Below the pieces are notes generated by a model. That model ran no database searches and was not told where the DNA came from. It was given only the letters and a program-made list of their open reading frames with translations. Source: an uncultured Sutterella sp. (lineage in GTDB: Bacteria > Pseudomonadota > Gammaproteobacteria > Burkholderiales > Burkholderiaceae_F). From it: 26,271 bases of DNA. This document shows positions 1 through 5,904 of the stretch, piece after piece; the stretch's first letter is position 1, and the number at the start of each line of letters is the position of its first letter. Position numbers and translations under genes: made by a program. The stretch covers positions 1 through 26,271 of the forward strand of contig CALEAW010000020.1 in assembly GCA_937943605.1 (NCBI GenBank), given 5' to 3'.

Positions 1-70
1 TCTTGATTTTCGCGCCTTTCTAACATGTAACTAAATGTGTATAGGGAGCGTACTCATCAGACTCCATGCT

Positions 71-157
71 TCACCTTGAAGAAAATCCCGCCGCTAGACC
101 TGCAAAAAAACCCGCAAGCCCCCAGCCAAGGACTAAAAAGAAACAATCTAATTCCAT
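71..157 (-). CDS. tiny single-span membrane protein (prophage)
   Basis: An open frame of 28 codons begins at an ATG at 157; a second in-frame ATG lies directly before it at 160. It is preceded by AGGAGA, which lies inside the last codons of the upstream HNH gene, so the two are translationally coupled (the HNH stop is TAA at 162-160). The product is almost entirely one hydrophobic stretch with glycines spaced along it (LVLGWGLAGFFAGLAAGF), so it should sit in the inner membrane. I recognise no family. Being phage-encoded and placed among late genes it could be a holin-like or accessory peptide, but it is shorter than known holins and that is only a guess. The ribosome binding site and coupling are the main support for it being real. 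Confidence 0.45.
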   Translation of the reverse strand: MELDCFFLVLGWGLAGFFAGLAAGFSSR

Positions 158-159
158 CA

Positions 160-558
160 TTATCTCCTATTACCGAAACCACCGTCTTCCCGAGCAGTTT
201 TTCTAGAATGACAACTGTGACACAACGGCTGCCAGTTGGACTCACTCCACATGAGCTCGTGGTCGCCCTTGTGCGGCTTGCTGTGGTCGACTTCTGTTGC
301 CGGGGTCATGCGACCTTGCTTGTAACACTCAACACAATAAGGGTGTCGAGCTAAGAATCTCTTTGATACTTGACGCCACTTTGATGTGTAACCACGTTGT
401 GAAGCAGAACCTCGCTTCGTATCAAAGAACCTGCGACGCTCTTTGTTCGCTTCAGCGTCTCTTCTCTTGCCTTGTTCAGCATGACGATCGCAGTACCTCT
501 GACCGTACGGCACTGGAGCTTGACAGCCTGGGTACTTACAAAGTGAAAAGCAAGGCAT
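160..558 (-). CDS. HNH endonuclease (phage packaging-associated type)
   Basis: A 132-residue protein. The N-terminus carries a zinc knuckle (C7, C12, C23, H26) of the kind seen in phage HNH proteins. A basic linker follows, and then an HNH nuclease core: C75-x2-C78, the D91-H92 catalytic pair, N108, and C113-x2-C116-H117. In many tailed phages such a protein is encoded beside the small terminase subunit and helps the terminase cut concatemeric DNA. That fits here, because the genes downstream on the minus strand (left of the window) are expected to be packaging genes. The start ATG has AAGGAG six bases upstream, just after the stop of the secreted-protein gene (14-nt gap), so they share a transcript. 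The family assignment is strong; the role in packaging is inferred from family and position. Confidence 0.9.
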   Translation of the reverse strand: MPCFSLCKYPGCQAPVPYGQRYCDRHAEQGKRRDAEANKERRRFFDTKRGSASQRGYTSKWRQVSKRFLARHPYCVECYKQGRMTPATEVDHSKPHKGDHELMWSESNWQPLCHSCHSRKTAREDGGFGNRR

Positions 559-572
559 TTAGATCTCCTTAG

Positions 573-908
573 CTATTGTTGCTCAGGCTGTTGAACTGGT
601 TTAGGTTCTTCTTTAGTGACAGCATCGTAAATAGCATTACCCGCCATAGACCCTGCGGTTGCGCCAAACATAGAACTCCAAAAGCCTCCGCCGGACGAGG
701 TGGGAGCTGATTGATGCACTGTCTGATTGATCACGGTCGTGTTTTTCTTCACGATAGTCGTGCGCTTCGTAGGCTTAGGTGCATAGTGTTTCGTTGGAGC
801 AGGACGTGATAAAGAACGCCCACCAAAACCACCACGCCCTCCTCGAGCTTCTGCTGCTGTAGAAACAAAAAAGGCGACCACAATGGCCGCCACAATAGCT
901 TTCTTCAT
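573..908 (-). CDS. secreted Gly/Arg-rich small protein with signal peptide
   Basis: A 111-residue protein. Residues 1-21 form a clear Sec signal peptide (MKK, a hydrophobic core, then a probable cleavage after AEA). A Gly/Arg-rich patch follows (RGGRGGFGGR), then a basic Pro/Lys/Thr segment, a Val/Asn/Gln stretch, and a glycine/alanine-rich stretch near residues 74-95 (FWSSMFGATAGSMAGNAI) that could touch or insert into membrane. The C-terminus is acidic and proline-rich. No enzyme motif is visible and I do not recognise a named family. It lies between the BRCT gene and the HNH gene on the same strand. As an exported protein in the late region it could be a lysogenic-conversion (moron) product or a cell-envelope factor. 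The start ATG follows GAGGTAAGA. Confidence 0.7.
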   Translation of the reverse strand: MKKAIVAAIVVAFFVSTAAEARGGRGGFGGRSLSRPAPTKHYAPKPTKRTTIVKKNTTVINQTVHQSAPTSSGGGFWSSMFGATAGSMAGNAIYDAVTKEEPKPVQQPEQQ

Positions 909-929
909 TCTTACCTCAAATAGAGAAGT

Positions 930-956
930 GGCATACCCACTAGTAATGGATATGCC
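930..956. terminator. hairpin between BRCT gene and secreted-protein gene
   Basis: GGCATACCC (930-938) pairs with GGATATGCC (948-956) around a 9-nt loop, with one G-U wobble when read on the minus strand. There is no long T tract on either side, so it may be a weak or Rho-dependent terminator, an RNA-stability hairpin or a processing site rather than a full intrinsic terminator. Confidence 0.4.
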
Positions 957-969
957 GCTTTCTTACCCC

Positions 970-1881
970 TTACAGAGCATCACAAAAATCTCTCTCGCTG
1001 ACAATAACTATCTTTGCACCCTGTTTTCTCAGCTCTACAGCATGCTCAACTTTTCGACCATAGCACGCATAAGCCCAACAAGGATTTCCTGCTCCACCAA
1101 CAACGAGATAGTCTGTCTTTTTAGAAACGGACGATTTAACAGAACCTCCAGCATTTGTTATCAGATCGCAAATTTCTGCACGACTACCATGCTTAAACTC
1201 ACCAGTCACGCAAAATGTTTTTCCTTCGAATTCGATCTCTGGATCAACGGCGCAAATTCCATTAATAGAATATTTGCTCTTTAGCTCTAATAACTTTTCT
1301 TTCGACAGAGATGTAGAGTTGTTTACATCAACAAACTCTCCAAGAAAAAACATTATCTGCTCTCGTTCATCAGAAGAGATTTCACCGTCTTTGAAAGCAT
1401 TCACTAGCAATGATGCAATCTCATCATAGGGATAGCTTCCAGACAAATACTCATGATCAAAAACCCAATCCCTAAGTGACTTCAACTCATCATCAGAAAG
1501 CGTTTGATCTGCCAAAATTCCATGGAAAATCCCATGAAGTTCTTGAATTCTGTCTTTGATAAGATCATCTAAATCTGTCCATTCAGACAACTTATCAGCG
1601 AGCCAAATCATGTCCTCGATCTCATCTAGATCGATCTTTCCGTCAGACAGATAACTTTCAAGGTGCTCAATCACTAAATCCCACGGATGATAACGAGCAC
1701 AATCTCTGTTTTCTTCAATCCAAGCACGAATCTCGCTTTGCTCAGATTCATTCACAACACCATCAACGCAGACACCTCTAAGTAGTCCAGAAAGGCTTCT
1801 CAGAGACTTTTGCCTTATTCGCCTTCCGTTGTACTTAAAGAAATCTTTACTATCGTATGCTTGAATTTGTTCTTCTATCAT
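970..1881 (-). CDS. TerB-like / BRCT domain protein (prophage)
   Basis: A 303-residue protein. Residues about 15-200 are mostly helical and contain two copies of an acidic pattern typical of TerB-like domains: GVCVDGVVNESEQSEIRAW with SDGKIDLDEIEDM, and ILADQTLSDDELKSLRDW with KDGEISSDEREQIM. Residues about 217-303 are a BRCT domain of the DNA-ligase/Rfc1 type (EFEGKTFCVTGEF, AGGSVKSSVSKKTDYLVVG, KVEHAVELRKQGAKIVIVSE). BRCT domains of this kind bind 5'-phosphorylated DNA ends or act as protein docking modules. The ATG at 1881 was chosen because GGAG lies seven bases upstream; a TTG at 1899 has no ribosome binding site. A good promoter lies just upstream. No catalytic domain is visible, so it is probably a DNA-associated accessory protein. 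Its role in the phage is unknown. Confidence 0.8.
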   Translation of the reverse strand: MIEEQIQAYDSKDFFKYNGRRIRQKSLRSLSGLLRGVCVDGVVNESEQSEIRAWIEENRDCARYHPWDLVIEHLESYLSDGKIDLDEIEDMIWLADKLSEWTDLDDLIKDRIQELHGIFHGILADQTLSDDELKSLRDWVFDHEYLSGSYPYDEIASLLVNAFKDGEISSDEREQIMFFLGEFVDVNNSTSLSKEKLLELKSKYSINGICAVDPEIEFEGKTFCVTGEFKHGSRAEICDLITNAGGSVKSSVSKKTDYLVVGGAGNPCWAYACYGRKVEHAVELRKQGAKIVIVSERDFCDAL

Positions 1882-1926
1882 CCAAAAACTCCGATTCAAA
1901 TAATGGGATTTTGCTTCATTAAATGA

Positions 1927-1956
1927 ATCATAAGCTTTATAGATCTAAGATAGCAA
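1927..1956 (-). promoter_or_regulatory. predicted promoter of the TerB/BRCT gene
   Basis: On the minus strand TTGCTA (1956-1951) is followed after 18 nt by TATGAT (1932-1927). The predicted start would be near 1920, giving a leader of about 40 nt before the ATG at 1881. It lies directly downstream of the intrinsic terminator at 1974-2006, so the gene could be expressed independently of the late transcript, for example in the lysogen. Confidence 0.55.
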
Positions 1957-1973
1957 CCTTATGTTGCGAACAG

Positions 1974-2006
1974 AAAAAAGGGAGTGAGCCTTACCAACCC
2001 ACTCCC
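1974..2006 (-). terminator. strong Rho-independent terminator (tR'-like)
   Basis: GGGAGTG (1980-1986) and CACTCCC (2000-2006) form a perfect 7-bp GC-rich stem, followed on the minus strand by six T residues (1979-1974). There is no gene immediately upstream on that strand, so it must terminate a non-coding transcript starting within 2010-2240. It could also catch read-through from the leftward early operon. Confidence 0.8.
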
Positions 2007-2223
2007 CTGAGGAGACCCTTAGAACCCGCTCTCGTCAAAAAACGACCCTAAGGTAGCGAAAAGACCCCGATCTATTCGCTGGTGCCGATGACACGAAAGA
2101 GGTGAAGCTTACTTTCGGCACCGGCGTCATCTCTCATTCACACTTGAGCGTTTCTCGCAGGTACGCGGAGGCCTGCGCGGAGCGCCCAAAGTGGCTGATT
2201 CACAGCTTCTGACTGATCGATGA
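1974..2223 (-). ncRNA. predicted prophage leader RNA (lambda 6S-like position)
   Basis: This is a gene-free stretch between the Q-like gene and the first late gene. It has a candidate promoter at its right end, a strong intrinsic terminator at its left end, and several short inverted repeats between. These are CGCAGG/CCTGCG (2156-2161, 2172-2177), GGTGCC/GGCACC (2081-2086, 2117-2122), GATGAC/GTCATC (2087-2092, 2126-2131), AGCGAA/TTCGCT (2055-2060, 2075-2080) and CCTTAG/CTAAGG (2017-2022, 2048-2053). In lambdoid phages the Q gene is followed by a constitutive late promoter that makes a short terminated RNA (6S), which Q extends through the terminator. The layout here is the same. The strand is set by the terminator; the 5' end is a guess. 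The RNA includes a segment antisense to conserved 23S rRNA sequence. Confidence 0.45.
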
Positions 2224-2229
2224 AAGAAG

Positions 2230-2258
2230 TCTATACATAAAAAACACCAAAAAACGAA
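2230..2258 (-). promoter_or_regulatory. candidate late promoter (pR'-like)
   Basis: On the minus strand TTCGTT (2258-2253) is followed after 17 nt by TATAGA (2235-2230), predicting a start near 2223. The -35 is weak. It overlaps the T-rich tail of the preceding terminator, so the two would compete in space. It is proposed mainly because a promoter is required upstream of the orphan terminator at 1974-2006. Confidence 0.3.
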
Positions 2259-2284
2259 AAACGACCCTTAGGGTGTAGTTTTTT
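2246..2284 (-). terminator. intrinsic terminator of the leftward early operon
   Basis: Just after the Q-like stop codon the minus strand reads ACACCCTAAGGGTCG followed by TTTTTCGTTTTTT. The short ACCC/GGGT stem is extended imperfectly by A/T pairs (AAAAC with GTTTT). The hairpin is small but the T tract is good. A similar CCTTAGGGTCGTTTTTT string recurs on the minus strand at about 2035-2053. Confidence 0.5.
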
Positions 2285-2289
2285 GCACT

Positions 2290-2727
2290 TTAAGCGTCAT
2301 ATAGGCGTCTTAGCATGTTCCCAAGTAGCCACTCGGCTCTAATCAGATCATCGGCAGCCTTGCGCTTTGATGTCCCTGCAGACCTACACAAACGCCCAAA
2401 CGATGACCAGCGAGAATCACGCGACAGATAGAACGTTTTGATCAATCTTTTCTCAGCTGCGGGAAAGAGAGGAGACACTAGAGCGTGCTCAACTTTCTCA
2501 GCATCAAAAGGGTCAGTCGACGTTTTAGTCTTTTTGTCTGACTGAGCACCAGGTACACGATATGAGCCGTCATCGTCGTCATGTTCATACCAAACACCGA
2601 GATATTGCTCGACGGCAACAAAAGGAGGGGTTCCCCACGCAGACTGACCTCTTTGTCTTGGAGCATAAACACGCACCCAATTTTCAAGCCGTCTTACTGT
2701 CTGCCAGTCCCTCTCTATCGAATCCAT
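2290..2727 (-). CDS. Q-like late-gene regulator (putative)
   Basis: A 145-residue protein with no enzyme motif. It has a basic/aromatic N-terminus, an acidic tract (HDDDDG, residues about 50-55) and a C-terminal helix-turn-helix-like segment (SFGRLCRSAGTSKRKAADDLIRAE cut by the usual turn) resembling sigma region 4 or phage late-regulator proteins. The assignment rests mostly on position: in lambdoid phages the antiterminator Q lies directly after the RusA resolvase at the end of the early operon and just before the late promoter region, exactly as here. The start ATG has a strong AGGAGG eight bases upstream although it lies 44 nt inside rusA, so the overlap is real. It could instead be an ArpU-type or another late activator. 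I see no zinc finger like that of some Q proteins. Confidence 0.5.
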   Translation of the reverse strand: MDSIERDWQTVRRLENWVRVYAPRQRGQSAWGTPPFVAVEQYLGVWYEHDDDDGSYRVPGAQSDKKTKTSTDPFDAEKVEHALVSPLFPAAEKRLIKTFYLSRDSRWSSFGRLCRSAGTSKRKAADDLIRAEWLLGNMLRRLYDA

Positions 2728-3220
2728 CGCTTACACCTCCTATTACGCGACTGATCAAACCTCTTAAATCCTTTGCTCTAAAAACGAGATCACCGCTTTG
2801 CGCCTTCAAGGTTTCGTCTTCTTCTGAAATCACATATAGCTCCACCTCTAGGCGCGGCTTTTCTGCATAAGCTTTCAACCCAACAACGGCGACAATCTGT
2901 TTGTCATCTGTAAAACAAACTGGTTGAAGCCCGTCGAGCGCACTTTTGATCACATTGTCTATATCTGGCTTTGTCTCTTTCTGCACAAGCCCTGTGAGCG
3001 CTAGAGCTTTCTTCTTTTTCGACCACGACGACGGCACTTCAGAGAACGCAGTCACAACTGCAATCACTGGTGAGTCGCCACATCTCTCTTTTGCGAGCTT
3101 TCCGGCAAAGCGCAAAGCATCTTCATAAGCATGAGTTTTTCGAGGCGTGTAGATCGTGCCAGAACGCGAGCTGACACGAGGGCGCCCCTTTCCGATAGGT
3201 TCTCCCTCGATAACAATCAC
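2684..3220 (-). CDS. rusA: RusA-type Holliday junction resolvase
   Basis: A 178-residue protein with the RusA signature in order: GEPIGKGRPR near residues 6-15, KPDIDNVIKSALDGL at 84-98, and TDDKQIV at 104-110. The conserved acids D86, D88 and D105/D106 and the lysine K92 match the metal-binding and catalytic residues of the family. RusA is a dimer that cuts four-way DNA junctions; phages use it to resolve recombination and replication intermediates. The core accounts for about 130 residues; about 45 residues of charged C-terminal extension are unusual compared with the normal length of about 120. The start is GTG with AAGGTG upstream. It follows the preceding gene by 9 nt and overlaps the Q-like gene by 44 nt. 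Confidence 0.92.
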   Translation of the reverse strand: MIVIEGEPIGKGRPRVSSRSGTIYTPRKTHAYEDALRFAGKLAKERCGDSPVIAVVTAFSEVPSSWSKKKKALALTGLVQKETKPDIDNVIKSALDGLQPVCFTDDKQIVAVVGLKAYAEKPRLEVELYVISEEDETLKAQSGDLVFRAKDLRGLISRVIGGVSDGFDREGLADSKTA

Positions 3221-3229
3221 GACGTCACC

Positions 3230-3442
3230 TTACTTACTTTCGTGTGCATACAGTACGTCTTCGATCATGACCTTTCGGCGCACTTCACGATCGGGGCCAT
3301 AGCGATTTGGCATAAGCCACACACCCTCAAAGCAACGCCATTGAGCGACCCACGTCATAGAGCTCCACTCATCGCCGTCGTAACACTTGATGTCGTACCT
3401 CTTACCGTCAACAAGCTTCTTTTCCTGATCTTTGTTAGTCAT
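3230..3442 (-). CDS. small phage protein, Trp-rich beta module
   Basis: A 70-residue soluble protein of unknown function. It is charged at the N-terminus, followed by alternating hydrophobic/aromatic strands (YDIKCYDGDEWSSMTWVAQW, then a GVWLMP segment). The pattern of a short beta protein with a central W-x-A-x-W and a G-x-W resembles the small modules found in three other genes of this prophage (3528-3779, 10752-11264, 11626-11877). It sits directly before rusA with a 9-nt gap. The ribosome binding site is weak (AAGG). Confidence 0.6.
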   Translation of the reverse strand: MTNKDQEKKLVDGKRYDIKCYDGDEWSSMTWVAQWRCFEGVWLMPNRYGPDREVRRKVMIEDVLYAHESK

Positions 3443-3527
3443 GAAAAACCTTTTTATAAAGAAAAATCAAAAGTAAAAGACAAATCCCAAGTTCAATTGC
3501 AGTTTTTACAAGAAAGACTTCAAGCAT

Positions 3528-3779
3528 TTAAAGAAATGGATTTTTAGGTTTTGCCTTTCTTACGCGTTGTCGTGTCTTTGTTTTCATCACCTCGCCTGGC
3601 GGTATAGTCAACGCTCGCCAGTGACCCTCATACATCGAAAACCACTGCACACATTTGCGACCGTTCTTTTCACGTATCTCAACGCGCAAAAACTCACAGC
3701 CTGGCTCATGTGAGACTCGCAACTCCTGATCAGTAGGCATACGCTCAAGAAGTGCGACGATTTGCTGATTTGAAATCAA
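3528..3779 (-). CDS. small phage protein, unknown function
   Basis: An 83-residue product. A longer frame opens at 3833, but the supported start is the TTG at 3779, because AGGAGG lies seven bases upstream and the TTG overlaps the TGA stop of the preceding HTH gene (TTGA). The N-terminal 25 residues are helical (SNQQIVALLERMPTDQELRV). The middle is a beta module (FLRVEIREKNGRKC, then QWFSMYEGHW) similar to the module in 10752-11264. The C-terminus is very basic (KTKTRQRVRKAKPK), which suggests contact with nucleic acid. Translationally coupled member of the leftward early operon. Confidence 0.6.
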   Translation of the reverse strand: MISNQQIVALLERMPTDQELRVSHEPGCEFLRVEIREKNGRKCVQWFSMYEGHWRALTIPPGEVMKTKTRQRVRKAKPKNPFL

Positions 3780-4108
3780 GCTACTTCCTCCTTCAATAAA
3801 AAATCCATTGCATGCGTTGGCGAAACGAAGCAAAAGCCGCCGAGACCTGCATCTCTCAGAATTCTTTTTATCGACGCAGCGCTTAGCTCTTTGAGTAGTT
3901 CATCGTTAATGCGTCCATCAAGCCTCTGCGCAATCAATTGAGCAATCTCAGCAGATAACTTGACCCTGCCTGACAAAATGCTTTTAAGCTGATGACTCGG
4001 CATACCAAGCATTTCTGCAAAAGCTATGTGATCCATCCCGGTCGCCCTTCTCGCTTCATGAAGAGCCAAACAAAAGGCATCACCCTTTTGAGAGAAACGT
4101 GGCTTCAA
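3776..4108 (-). CDS. HTH (XRE-like) DNA-binding protein
   Basis: A 110-residue protein with an XRE/HigA-like helix-turn-helix at residues about 10-70 (SQKGDAFCLALHEARRATG, then FAEMLGMPSHQLKSILSGR). An unrelated C-terminal tail follows, where residues 75-105 may form another small helical unit. It starts at TTG (4108), overlapping the TGA of the upstream membrane-protein gene (ATTGA) with GAGGT upstream. Two successive genes here use TTG starts in this overlapping way. In the phage context it is probably an extra regulator of early or late transcription; no toxin partner is visible next to it. Confidence 0.65.
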   Translation of the reverse strand: MKPRFSQKGDAFCLALHEARRATGMDHIAFAEMLGMPSHQLKSILSGRVKLSAEIAQLIAQRLDGRINDELLKELSAASIKRILRDAGLGGFCFVSPTHAMDFLLKEEVA

Positions 4109-4323
4109 TTGATCACCTCAGCAACGATATTGATCGTGATAATTAGTCCTGACACAATGGTTACGAACAAGACCGCACCAGCAAGGAATCCACAAAGACG
4201 TGCAAGTGTTCGCATACCTATGCTTGATAAGTTTTTGCTGGCATAAGTCAATCCAAATGACGTAGCAAAAGCTAGAAGCCCGAAGAAATACATTCCACAA
4301 AAGATGCTTTCGACTTTCGACAT
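4105..4323 (-). CDS. two-span small membrane protein (prophage)
   Basis: A 72-residue protein. The start ATG at 4323 is preceded by GGAGG and overlaps the stop of the upstream gene by one base (TGATG). Two hydrophobic helices are evident, at residues about 7-28 (IFCGMYFFGLLAFATSFGLTYA) cut by a polar segment, and at about 43-68 (GFLAGAVLFVTIVSGLIITI). It should be an inner-membrane hairpin. Function unknown. Its place in the early replication operon argues against a lysis role and for a superinfection-exclusion or host-interaction role, but this is speculation. Confidence 0.6.
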   Translation of the reverse strand: MSKVESIFCGMYFFGLLAFATSFGLTYASKNLSSIGMRTLARLCGFLAGAVLFVTIVSGLIITINIVAEVIN

Positions 4324-4895
4324 CAATAAGCCTCCACTCCTTGAGAACGACGCATCGAAACTTGATGGCAAACACGCTTGCATAACGACCGAATCTTGTC
4401 AGCCTGTGACGGCAGTGCTTTTGAGTTCCCCATCGATTGAAGCTTCTTCTTCGTAATCGCGGCATCAATTTCAGCCTGCATCACGCTTTGCAGTGTTTGC
4501 ATCGGTATGTCACCTGGACCACGTCCGTAAACCTCTTTGCACTCTTTTTCGCTGATAAATCTGAGACCTCTAGACTGGACAATCGGCAACGCATTCAGCG
4601 CTTGGATAGCTACATCAGCCGCCTCAAGATCGTTAAAGCACTGCCAATGAAGTAGAGCAATCTTCCACGCTTCGTCCCACTGCTCTACCACACCTGTCAC
4701 CACGTTCCAAAATTGCTTTGGTACGCCCGCATGAAAAGTGCATGTAGGCTCACCAGCTCGCACAACATCAGCACAGAACGGGCAACCTGTTGCAGGGCAA
4801 CTCATCGATATGGGCGCCTGAGCTGTCGATTCTTCGATCTCTGCAGAACGCGTCTTTTGATCGTTAATTGCTTTTGAAAAAAATCCACCTGCCAT
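4323..4895 (-). CDS. phage protein with Cys/His zinc cluster, replication operon
   Basis: A 190-residue protein. Residues 33-55 contain C-x4-C-x2-C and C-x2-H (CPATGCPFCADVV, CTFH), consistent with one zinc site. The rest is mainly helical with several Trp (FWNVVTGVVEQWDEAWKIALLHW). The C-terminus is basic with two further cysteines. No ATPase motif is visible, so it is not an obvious DnaC-type loader. Its position immediately after the replisome organizer is where many phages keep a helicase loader or primase-associated protein, so a role in replication is plausible but unproven. A 12-codon open frame (4904-4942) bridges the two genes, overlapping the upstream stop (TGATG) and ending in the ribosome-binding region of this one. 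That would couple translation. Confidence 0.65.
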   Translation of the reverse strand: MAGGFFSKAINDQKTRSAEIEESTAQAPISMSCPATGCPFCADVVRAGEPTCTFHAGVPKQFWNVVTGVVEQWDEAWKIALLHWQCFNDLEAADVAIQALNALPIVQSRGLRFISEKECKEVYGRGPGDIPMQTLQSVMQAEIDAAITKKKLQSMGNSKALPSQADKIRSLCKRVCHQVSMRRSQGVEAY

Positions 4896-4941
4896 CTCTT
4901 CACCTACTTCTGAATCCCTGTCGTCTGCATGAGGTCAATCA

Positions 4942-5904
4942 TCAAACGTACTTACCTTCGATAACTTTGGTAAAATTGGACTCGTTCATAAGCCACTCCA
5001 AGTCGGCTTTGAACACTCTGCTATGGCCCTTTCCTGGTGACTTCAGACCCAACAGGAAGGGGCTTTCCTTTACGAGCTCAAAGTAGCCCTTAAAGAACTC
5101 AAGCCCTTCCTTTTGCTCAGAGACACCTTCGCTCACGCATACAGCACGCCAGCGAGCGTTAATCCAACCTCTACGCTTATTCGTCAATACAACGGTCTTT
5201 GGAAGCTCTGGCAAAACCTCGTGATAGAGCTCTACGATTCGTTCGTAGGGACACGGTTGAATACGTGAACCTTTTTCTTCTTTCGATTCAACGCGTGTTT
5301 CAGGTGCAGGGAGGTCGACAAAGTCGAACTCAGAGCCGACCTGATCGGCGATTAAGTCGTAGTCGTCTAACGGCTCAACTTTTTGCCCCTCATATACCTT
5401 CTTATTTCTATTCTCTATATCTCTATTCTCTATACTCTGGTCGACACTTGTCGCGACACTTGTCGCCCGCTTGTCGCCCTTTTGTCCTTCATCTGAAAGA
5501 GAAGCGTTTACAGACAACCTCTGTTTTTCTCTTTGTTGCTGTCTTTTCAGGGCACTTGCACTCTGAGAACCGATTAAAGTTTCAATTTGAGTGAGATAAA
5601 TGGCGCCATTTTCGAGGATCTCGATCAGACCGCACATCTTCAGATTCACCATTGCACATTGCACAGTGTTGACATCAGTGCGAGTGAACTCAGCAAGTTT
5701 CGCCTCATCGTATGGCAACAGCATCGTGCCGACTCTACGAATCAAGACGCCATTTGTTTTCAGGGACTTAAGGCACAGCTTGAGGTAGAAAAGTACTTGT
5801 GCCGGTCCGTTCGGCTGCTCTTCTAACCAGTCAATCAAGTCAGAGTCAAAGAACTCTTCTTGAAGCTGTAGCCAGTAGAACTTTGAGTTGTCATAAGTAG
5901 CCAT
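4942..5904 (-). CDS. phage replisome organizer-type replication protein
   Basis: A 320-residue protein. Residues about 5-120 match the phage replisome-organizer N-terminal domain: WLQLQEEFFDS, an FYLKLCLKSLKTNG segment, a Thr-Arg-Thr-rich turn and CGLIEILENGAIYLTQIETL, ending in the usual GSQSASA(L)KRQQQREKQR basic helix. That domain is a winged helix that binds the phage origin. The middle is low-complexity and charged. The C-terminal 110 residues (PYERIVELYHEVLPELP, then WINARW and KADLEWLM) are a helicase-loading or DnaA-N-like module, common in phage initiators. The ATG at 5904 has AGAGGA upstream and overlaps the TAA of the cro-like gene (TAATG); a longer frame from 5946 is not supported. 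Role: initiation of phage replication. Confidence 0.85.
   Translation of the reverse strand: MATYDNSKFYWLQLQEEFFDSDLIDWLEEQPNGPAQVLFYLKLCLKSLKTNGVLIRRVGTMLLPYDEAKLAEFTRTDVNTVQCAMVNLKMCGLIEILENGAIYLTQIETLIGSQSASALKRQQQREKQRLSVNASLSDEGQKGDKRATSVATSVDQSIENRDIENRNKKVYEGQKVEPLDDYDLIADQVGSEFDFVDLPAPETRVESKEEKGSRIQPCPYERIVELYHEVLPELPKTVVLTNKRRGWINARWRAVCVSEGVSEQKEGLEFFKGYFELVKESPFLLGLKSPGKGHSRVFKADLEWLMNESNFTKVIEGKYV

Noticed and set aside
883..1284. 133-codon plus-strand frame overlapping the BRCT gene
   Set aside because: Overlaps the well-supported BRCT and signal-peptide genes on the other strand and shows no motif.
2041..2069. Homing-endonuclease (I-CeuI) site as the explanation for the 23S match
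   Set aside because: Only about 19 of 27 bases of the I-CeuI site match and the second 23S segment lies outside that site; the HNH gene nearby is of the packaging type, not a homing nuclease.
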